Assembly (NCBI GenBank): GCA_031761405.1 | Contig: JASEVX010000017.1 | Span: 11,605,200 to 11,669,199 of the forward strand | Source of the DNA: Serripes groenlandicus | Lineage: Eukaryota > Mollusca > Bivalvia > Cardiida > Cardiidae | DNA: 64,000 bases | Direction of reading: 5' to 3' | Shown: one piece after another, positions 21,901 to 30,900 of the stretch | How positions within the stretch are numbered: position 1 is the first letter of the stretch | How the letters are laid out: every line of letters begins with the position of its first letter | Notes under the pieces: model-generated | The model's input: the letters and a program-made list of their open reading frames with translations, nothing else | Databases searched by the model: none | What the model was told of the DNA's origin: nothing | Translations under genes and position numbers: made by a program

Positions 21901-24900
21901 TACTTTCAACAATTTTTCAACTATATATCAACAAGTTTCCTGGATACATTGTAAGTTACTGGTTCATTTATCCTTATACCATACCAAGGCAGATGCTAAA
22001 CAACTACGCTGAGCTGCATAAAAGAAAATGGCAGACGAACAGTGGATGGTTACACAAGTGACAACATGCAACTGACCCAATTATGGAAGGGGCATAAGAA
22101 AATTAACTTCAATGGACAACATTAGAAGATATAGATTGAAATCATATTGTGTGTACTATATTGTTTATCAGTGACTAGTCTGTGCATTATATCAGAAAGT
22201 CCTGATGAGCGCATAGTATGGTTTCAAAAAAATCAGCAGACATCATATGAACCAGAAAAGCAGCCTTTGGATTTATCAATTTTCAATGAGTTATGCCCCT
22301 TTTTGGACTTAGAATATTTGTTTTCCGCACTTTTTTTCTACATGCTTTGATGTATTGAGCTGAAATTTTGTATATGGCTTTGTAATCATGTGTCACAGAT
22401 CAAGTTCATATTTCCTGGCCCTTTTTGGACTTAGAATTCCTGACGGGCGTATTATGTACCGTTTGCGGTACTCTTGTTAGAATATTCTAAATATGAGAAT
22501 ACTATTCAAGACTTGGTTTGTAATATATGACAATAATGAATGCAACTCACCTGAAAATACATTGAAACCCCATTTAGAATTCTTTTTATTTGAAACCGAG
22601 AACCTCTGGTCTGCCAAATTTTCCAGCTCCCCTGTAGACATTACTTTAAATCTTTTAGAAGGATTAGTCTCCTCCTTATTTTCCATATGGTGTGGTTGTA
22701 AAGACAACATTTCTTCTAAAAATGGGTCGTCGAATAGGGCTGTATCTATATCGTCAAATTCATCGTCGGATCTTAGATAGCTTGACAGGTCGAACGTTCC
22801 CAGTGCTTCCATGTTGGGTTAAGCAAAGGATAACGCTGCAGACGGACAATATTGGAAGGATGGGAACATCTTTAATAATTGTGAAATAAACAAAATAAGT
22901 TGGCAATATTTGCTTTGGAAATGCATTTTATTCAAACGTGTAGGTAAAATAAGCATGTAACATTAAATAAAAAGAGTGAACAAAGTGTTTTGTGTTATGA
23001 ACAGCGAAACTGAAAGGAAAGGATCTCTAATTCTAAAAATAGAAAGGTATTTTCCGAAAGTAGTTCCGTGAACTGGTCATGTGATCAATTGCAGTTATTG
23101 GAAAATAAACGCAATTCCTTTTAGTCACGTGATCGGTTTTGAACCAATCAAAACGAGCGATTCACCGTGCTTTTGAAGCAACTGCAATTATGGCAGGTTA
23201 CAACCATGAACTTACGCGTCGTTTGTATTGTTCGCTTGATGAACGATCAGAAATCAAGGTTTCAGTACAAAAGAAAACGTATTTCAACCCAACCCTTATT
23301 ATCATATAAAGAAAGAAGTAACATAGTTTATCCAAACAGTACTTTAAAGATAATGAATTCGATTACATTCGTATAATACAGAAAAAGTCTACATGTGTAC
23401 TCGATTTGCATTTACTGTGGATTTAGACCAGCATTATTCATTTACACAGAAAGTTGCGGAATACATTTGAGAGGTACCGCGAGAAAACCAACAGTATGGC
23501 CTCTGCGTAATGTATCGACCCAGATCAGCCTTCGCAGTCCGTGCAGACTGATCCGGGCCGACACATTCCGGCGAAAAGCGTATGTCCAGGTTAGCCTGCG
23601 CGGCATGCTTAGGCTGATCCGGGTCGATACCTTACGCAGAGTCCACAGTGTTGGTTTTCTCGTGGGACGGCTTATTTGTACTCGGTTTGCATTACTGTGG
23701 ATTTAGACCAGCCTATCCATTTATACGGAAAGTATGCGGAATACATTTCCTATAAAATATTTGGACTGAAAAACTCGATAAATTAAACACTTTATATCTA
23801 CCTTTGAATTCGATGTGCATTAAAAGCTATATAAATTAAACGAATACAGACCTTTTCATATTGACGTGCGTATTAGCGAGAAGCTTTCCATTTTCATCTA
23901 AGAACCTCTCCGGTCGAAATACCCAAGGATCTCCCCAGACATTTTCGTCGTGGTGTATGAACCAAACGTTTGCTATCACCTATAGAGTAAACGCATTTCA
24001 TTTGTTATGCAAGAGTAATCGACAAACGGTGACTTTCTTAAGCCTTCCCCTGATACAGACTATTTTCGACGCATTTACAGCTGACGACTTTATTTTATAA
24101 AAGAAATGTGGAAAATCTATGTGCTAAAATTCCAATTCCAATTTTTCAGATACTTTAATATACTTTAATTGTTTACCTGTATTCTAAAATCAGCATACTT
24201 TGAGTTGTAAGCGCCTTTTTTTCTGTGTGTTCTTCGTCATGGTTGAATTTACCAACAGTACAAATAGTAAAACAGGTATAATTCTGATCCTGGCATGTCT
24301 GATGTCTATTACTTATTGAGCAGACGTTGACATGCCAGGGTGTCAAACCTGTACCGTCAAAGAGAATATAAATTTACTGATGTCAACGGTTTTATGAACT
24401 TCTTTCATACTGAATTAATGCAAGCACTCTTGATTTTTGACAAGATTTTAAGAGACAATTTAAATGATGAAGACAAAGAGAGTATTCTGTATATTTGTAC
24501 AGTCTTCTCTTTGCCTTCGTTTTTCTCAAATTGCGTGTAAGTCTGTTTATCAGCATTATTTCAAATTCAGTTTCCTGGCAGGAGAAGAAACCTGGCCACA
24601 CAGGTTGAACACTGGAGTGATTAACTTGTACGTATGTATCAAAACAATATTCCAATTATCAGGCTATTTAACGGTTTGTCACAGATATTTTTTAAGATTA
24701 TTTTATAACATTATATCAGGTAAATGGTAAAATATCTTGGTAGAAATGTAGTGAAAAACTTCAGCCAGGCTTCACCTGTGTTTTGTCTTGTATTTTGTAC
24801 CCCTCAAACACCGTGTCCTGGGAGCACACATGGGGTAAAAGCACCGGTGCCGGTGTTGAGTAACGCATTGTTTCCATGAGTACGGCCTCGATATAGTCAC

Positions 24901-27900
24901 ACTTGTGTTTATCACTGACTGATGGCTTCCGTTCTGTGCCAATCACTCTTTCGAGTTCTTCTTGGATCTTTGTCTGGAGCTTTGGATGATTCGCGAGGCA
25001 CAACAATGCGCTTGGCAAAACAGACCCTGTGGTTATAATTCCTGGCGGAAATACAGTGTATAAACGAGTTACGTTAGACGAAAATGAGGTTTGTTGCGTT
25101 TTAAATTCGGTATCACTAAATGGTGCATAGAGAAATTGAGCGTGATTGATATAAACTAAAACAGGTCTAGACATAATAATTATGATTTGTCAATTATCAC
25201 AACAGGGGATATATTAGATGCACGACAGTAAATCCTCTTCCTTCTGAGATTGAACGTATGATGGTTGGTGGGAGTTTAAGGCTGTTTCAATGGTATTTCA
25301 GTTATATCAAGGCGACAAATTTACGTAAAACGTGCCTCCTAGTTTGTGCACAGCTGTATTTCATACAACATACTTCTCAGCAAACTTTCTACCTTCCCAC
25401 ATACAATTCAGCCTATAGGTAGAAAGTGAATGACGCTAATCATGATGACTAGCGCGAATGAATGAATGAGTGGTCGAGTCGAGGTTCGTACTCAACTCCC
25501 CTGAATTGATAGCCAGCGTCTTAACCGACATTAACATTCACTGTTTGCATATACCATCAGACACAAGTAAATACTCAAACTAAAGGCATCAAAGAAAAAG
25601 GTCAAGCACTGCTGAATCAATGAAAATATACTTTTAATCTTTGCATTTCGGAATAGTTTAATATTCCTTTCTGAAATCGTCTAGAAAGCGATCACTATTG
25701 TGTTAAACCCAATACGTTTACTATATTTTATGTCACGTGATATTATGATACCATGATCAGGGTCAATATTTAATGAATCATAATTTAATGCGACCGTAGG
25801 GCATCATTTGAACCGTTCCAAGAGAAAACCAATATTATGGATTCTTCTAAATGTATTGACCCAGATCAGCATGCGCAGTCCGCGCAGGATAATCCGGGCC
25901 GACACATTCCATTTCCGGGGGATATAGGTATTAGAGTAATGATTCCCGAAACAGAAAATCCAGAGGAAGCGAGAATTGTCTGTCCGGGTTAACCAGCGTG
26001 GCATGCTTAGGTCGATATTTTACGCAGTCTACAATGTTGGTTTACAGTACAACAAAAAACATCTATATTTGAGAAAGATAAGAATATCAAAATAGTATGA
26101 ATGAGTCACTGGTGTCATGATAAACTGAACCAATATTGGAAGCAGCGTTAAAACACCATACAAACAAATAAGAGTAAGATCGAGAAATGCTGACTTCAAC
26201 ATGTGCTAATCATCCCCTCACATCGCCAAAACTATATTTCTTACCAGCCGTGAGTATGTCTAGTAGGTTTGCCTTAATAACTTCATCGGAGAGCAATGGT
26301 TCTTTCCCCTCTTCTAACTCTTTCTGTTGTTCTGCTAAATACCAGTCTATAAGGCCCCGAACAGTACCGGGGCTTCTTGATTCCTGTGTAAATGCAGAAT
26401 GAAATTGTGTTACGTGTACCGAGACCTTCGCGGAGTTAAGCCACCGCAGGTCACCCATCCAGGTACTTACCGAGATGTACATTACTTAACTTTAAAAGTC
26501 AACCACTCTACATGTATTAATGTCAATATGACAATCATCCTCTACAACAAGGCGGTAGAAGTGGTACTTGTACCTATACCCCTTTCCCGTTACATGTCTC
26601 CCTCTTTTCTTTTGATGTCGACTAGAAGTTACACTATAAAAGCCGGTGTCTACAGCAAGGCTACAGTAGAGGTATTTGTAACTATACCCAATTCCCACTT
26701 GATTAGGATAATGTTCAGTGACCATCGGCACTCTGAACCCAAGTGTCAGGAGCAGAGCTTTAAGGAAAACACGCTTTCAATCATTTGCGATTATTGAAGA
26801 TCTACACTGCCTTCTGTATCGCGTTCGCTATTCCACAGATATATGAAGATCTGCAGTGCGTTCGCGATTGCGCAGATATATGTTGGTCTGCACTGTTGGC
26901 CAATTAGTCACTGGTATTAAAGGAATATCTGACATACAATATGAATTTGGATCCAGAATCATGGAGAGGTAGGCCGTAGAGATATCCATGTGCATTTGTG
27001 TATTATAAGAACCTGAGGCTTCTTTACCCAAAATGTCCAAAATATACTTTCTGTAGTCATGTGAGGAATATTTATAGATAAATTATTAATTCCATTCACG
27101 GGATATGGACTTAGATCATCAGCCATTACTCCTACACGGCCTCTGTTCAGGATCGTCAATATTTGAAGCTGTAAATTTATTAATTCAACGCTTTAACAAC
27201 AGAAAAGATGTCCATTTCCCGATTTCCTTTATTTTAGAATGAGAACATTAGGCATACTGTCATTCAGGTATTCAGGATGAAAAACTAATGCATTATCACA
27301 TTATAATTACATCACATAGCTAGTCAACAAATCCAACATGTACGACACATTTTTACTTACCTTAACTTTGTGAAACATTTTCTCGAGTATTTTCTCTCTT
27401 TTTAACATGACAGTGTCAAATTCCCTTTTGTATAAAGGTGTATGTCGTAGAAAGGGGAACTTTCGTAAAATCATGTCATTGACCGGGCTTGCAAGATAGT
27501 CTTGGTGCGAAACGAAATCGAAATAATCCTTTTTATCCTCCTCTGTTGAAACATCTCCAGTCATCTGAAACACACATTAGTCGCGTTTGGCTGAAAAGTG
27601 TCTGATTGATTCTACGAACAGGGTGGATTCAAGTGAGTTTATCTACGAACAGGGTGGATTCAAGTGAGTTTATCTACGAACAGGGTGGATTCAAGTGAGT
27701 TTATCTGCGAACAGGGTGGATTCAAGTGAGTTTTTCTACGGACAGGGTGGATTCAAGTGAGTTTATCTACGAACAGGGGGGATTCAAATGAGTTTTTCTA
27801 TGAACAGGGTGGATTCAAGTGAGTTTTTCTACGAACAGTGTGGATTCAAGTGAGTTTATCTATGAACAGGGGGGATTCAAGTGAGTTTTTCTATGAACAG

Positions 27901-30900
27901 GGTGGATTCAAGTGAGTTTTTCTACGAACGGTGTGGATTCAAGTGAGTTTATATCCGAACAGGGTGGTTTCAAGTGAGTTTATCTACAAACAGGGTGGAT
28001 TCAAGTGAGTTTATCTATGAACAGGGTGAATTCAAGTGAGTTTTTCTACGAACAGGGTGGATTCAAGTGAGTTTTTCTACAAACAGGGTGGATTCAAGTG
28101 AGTTTATCTACGAACAGCGTGGATTCAAGTGAGTTTAACTACGAACAGGGTGGATTCAAGAGAGTTTTTCTACGAACAGGGTTGATTCAAGTGAGTTTTT
28201 CTACGAACAGGGTGGTTTCAAGTGAGTTCATCTACGAACAGGGTGGATTCAAGTGAGTTTATCTATGAACAGGATGTATTCAAGTGAGTTTATCTACGAA
28301 CAGTGGGGATTCAAGTGAGTTTATCTACGCACACGGTGGATTCAATATGTTATCTACATGGACATTATCACAGTCGACCTACCTTTATTGAGCCAATTTA
28401 CATCGATTGAGCAACAACATTTCAAGTTATATTAAATCACACGCGATGTCTGCTTCATGGAAACCTAACAAGTCATCCTGCCATTTGTGTGGAAAATAAA
28501 CAAAGGCAGAACCCGCTCATCACGGGATTCGAACCTGAGACAATTGGCACAAGTGGTCAATACTCTCCAACTGTACCACTGCATTCCACACACCGGTCAT
28601 AGATGTTACTTCTACAGAAACAAAACCAAAATCCGTTTTGTATGAATTCCATTCAACTTGCAGCCGCATTTTGACGTACTTTCAGCAGACGACTATTGAG
28701 AACATTGTGACAAAAGGATGAAATGCTCATAGTGAGTATGGTCTCTCTTTGCTACAATGATCTCTGTTGAATGATTATACTTCAAGGAAGGAATATTTCC
28801 GACTGTTTTACCTATTGTTTTAACCGAAGTCGTTCTGCGCTGCTGATAAGTATGTGGAAAAGGTGTAGTGGCTTGTCGTTTAAACAACCAATTTCCTTTG
28901 ATATTAACCCTTTCCCTCATATAGACGCTTTATGATGCCTTTGCAGCAGACGGCTTTTTGGTAATTATACAGCAGACGACTTTGAACATATTTTTGTCAA
29001 AAAATAGAAAATCTCTTTAATTGAATGGAAAACCTATGACTAAAAGTGGAAACAATTGTGGCAAAAGAAGAAATTGCTTGTTTTGAGCAGTTTCTTCTTT
29101 TGTCACTATGTTTTCAAAAGGCTGCAGAGGCGTCAAAAAGCGTCTATATGAAGGAAAGGGGCTGATAATTTTACAATTTTATATGTCTAGGTTATCAATT
29201 AGTACACACTCACATAGGGAGAATGTATGTGCCATTTTCAAGACATTGGAGCCAAACTGGAGCCAGACTATTTTTTCTTAAAAACCTAAATTATGTGTAC
29301 TTTGGGAAATACTGGTACCCTCATTTATTATGCTATCTTCTCTAGTCACATGTCATAATCTATCCAGTATAAAATGTATCATAAAGATTGGCTTGGCCAT
29401 GATTCATTAGATTCCCATTTGGAATGAATCATGATATCAAACCACATGCATTGTCTTTCAGTGCTTTTATTCTAAAGACCAGTAAATAAACCATTGTGTA
29501 GTAGGTTGTATTATCAACACACATTTAGTGCACTGAACTTTTACAATGATAACTTTTAAAACAAATAAGAAGGAGTGTAGGTAATACTTTCTTAAATGAC
29601 ATTTCCGATTTTCAGAAAGAAGGAAATGCACGAAAACCCATTACAATATGTATTTTCTCCTTCAGTCTTCATTATTTTTTTATCTTCTTAAAAAGAATTT
29701 AACTAAAATGGACAAAAATGTAATTTAGATTTATAGGTAAGTCTTTTTTGACAGCTAACTGTGAATCTGGTAGATCTTTATGGTAAAAAATCGGCAATTA
29801 AAAAAGAATGTCCTATAGTTTCGTGTAAACAAAAACACAATCTTTGAACAATTAAATTAATATAGGGACATTCTTTAATCATATCCTAGTTTTAATTAAG
29901 TTGTTTATTGAAATTATTTTCCCCTAAGCTGCTTGAACTGAAAAATAGTATTGACTGTCAAATCGGGGAGGGGGTACATATTCTCGATAGTGATTGGCCT
30001 AAATCTCGAAGTATGACGGTCACATGACCTACTCTTATTTATCGCCTACAGCGATGGTGGTTTGATAACGGCTTGTGTATAATACTGGGAGGGACCCTTT
30101 ATCTCTGCCAACAGCCATGGGTGTGTAATTAAATTCCTTAAATTTATTCTTTTTTTTTAAGGAGTATCGTTTTGGGAATTAAGCTGTAGCGGCAATTTGA
30201 AGTCGTAGTTGATGTAAATAGGTGGGCGCCATCAATTTGCGCTTAATGTTATTTGCTTGCGCCACTCTTTCACTAGTACAGTGTTCGCCCCTTAATCAGT
30301 AATGCCTTGTTATTACAACACCATAGATGTACAATCATGTTTCACAAATCAAGAACCATTAGTTCCGTTAGTGCAGCAGGATGAGGGTTGATATACGTTT
30401 TATTGTACTCACCAGTATTGACATCACGTTACATACCGATCCCTTAGCTAGTTCTACTACTTCAAACCCTTGTTCCCCCGAGTTCTCTATCTCTTCCATT
30501 ACTCGTTGGATTTCAGTTTTCATAATATTTTCAAAGCGTGCAATACCATCACCATATACGTGAAGTCCTTTCGACAAAGCCTTTCTCAGGTCTCCATGCA
30601 GCTTTCCCGGGTTTCTCAACGTAATACTTTTTCCTTTACATACATGGTCATCGATAAAAAATGAAGGTCTGTCGTTGAATACTTGCTTAAACCCATCCGA
30701 ACAAAACGCTTTGTTCACTACGTCTGCGGAGTTCAACAACATATTTGTAGTTCCGAATATCTTCATTTCATAAATACGACCATACTGGCGAGCTAACTCT
30801 GACAATTGCATGTGTATCTGACCTGGTTTTATTAGTAAAGCGGAACCTACAATCGGATAGGCGTTTGGTCCCGGAAGTCCTGATTTTCGTTGATCTGATG

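Larger units (their letters stand above)
9975..23189. mobile_element. 13.2-kb TIR DNA transposon with DDE transposase, YqaJ nuclease and tyrosine recombinase
   Basis: Bounded by 102-bp terminal inverted repeats (9975-10076 and 23088-23189) that differ at one position by eye, and flanked on both sides by AT, the likely 2-bp target duplication. Unit B at about 45858-45940 has the flanks joined without the element. Inside are a THAP-DDE_4 transposase (plus strand), a SAP-SWIM-YqaJ nuclease (minus) and a DUF3504-like tyrosine recombinase (minus), all intact on paper, plus foldback repeats, a 519-bp palindrome and the relic tail of another YqaJ gene. The THAP-DDE plus YqaJ pairing points to the ISL2EU group near PIF/Harbinger. 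A tyrosine recombinase is not a part I know from that group. Internal subterminal repeats suggest fusion of two elements near 17494. Confidence 0.88.

Noticed and set aside
22147..22350. 67-residue plus-strand ORF inside the recombinase intron
   Set aside because: No recognisable domain; contained in an intron with repeat-like text (GCCCTTTTTGGACTTAGAA twice). Probably chance.
26419..26480. 5S rRNA gene
   Set aside because: Only the 3' internal part matches; the 5' half and the full 120-nt length are missing.
27611..28345. Possible CRISPR array
   Set aside because: The 31-bp units are directly adjacent with no unique spacers, and the genome is eukaryotic. It is a minisatellite.
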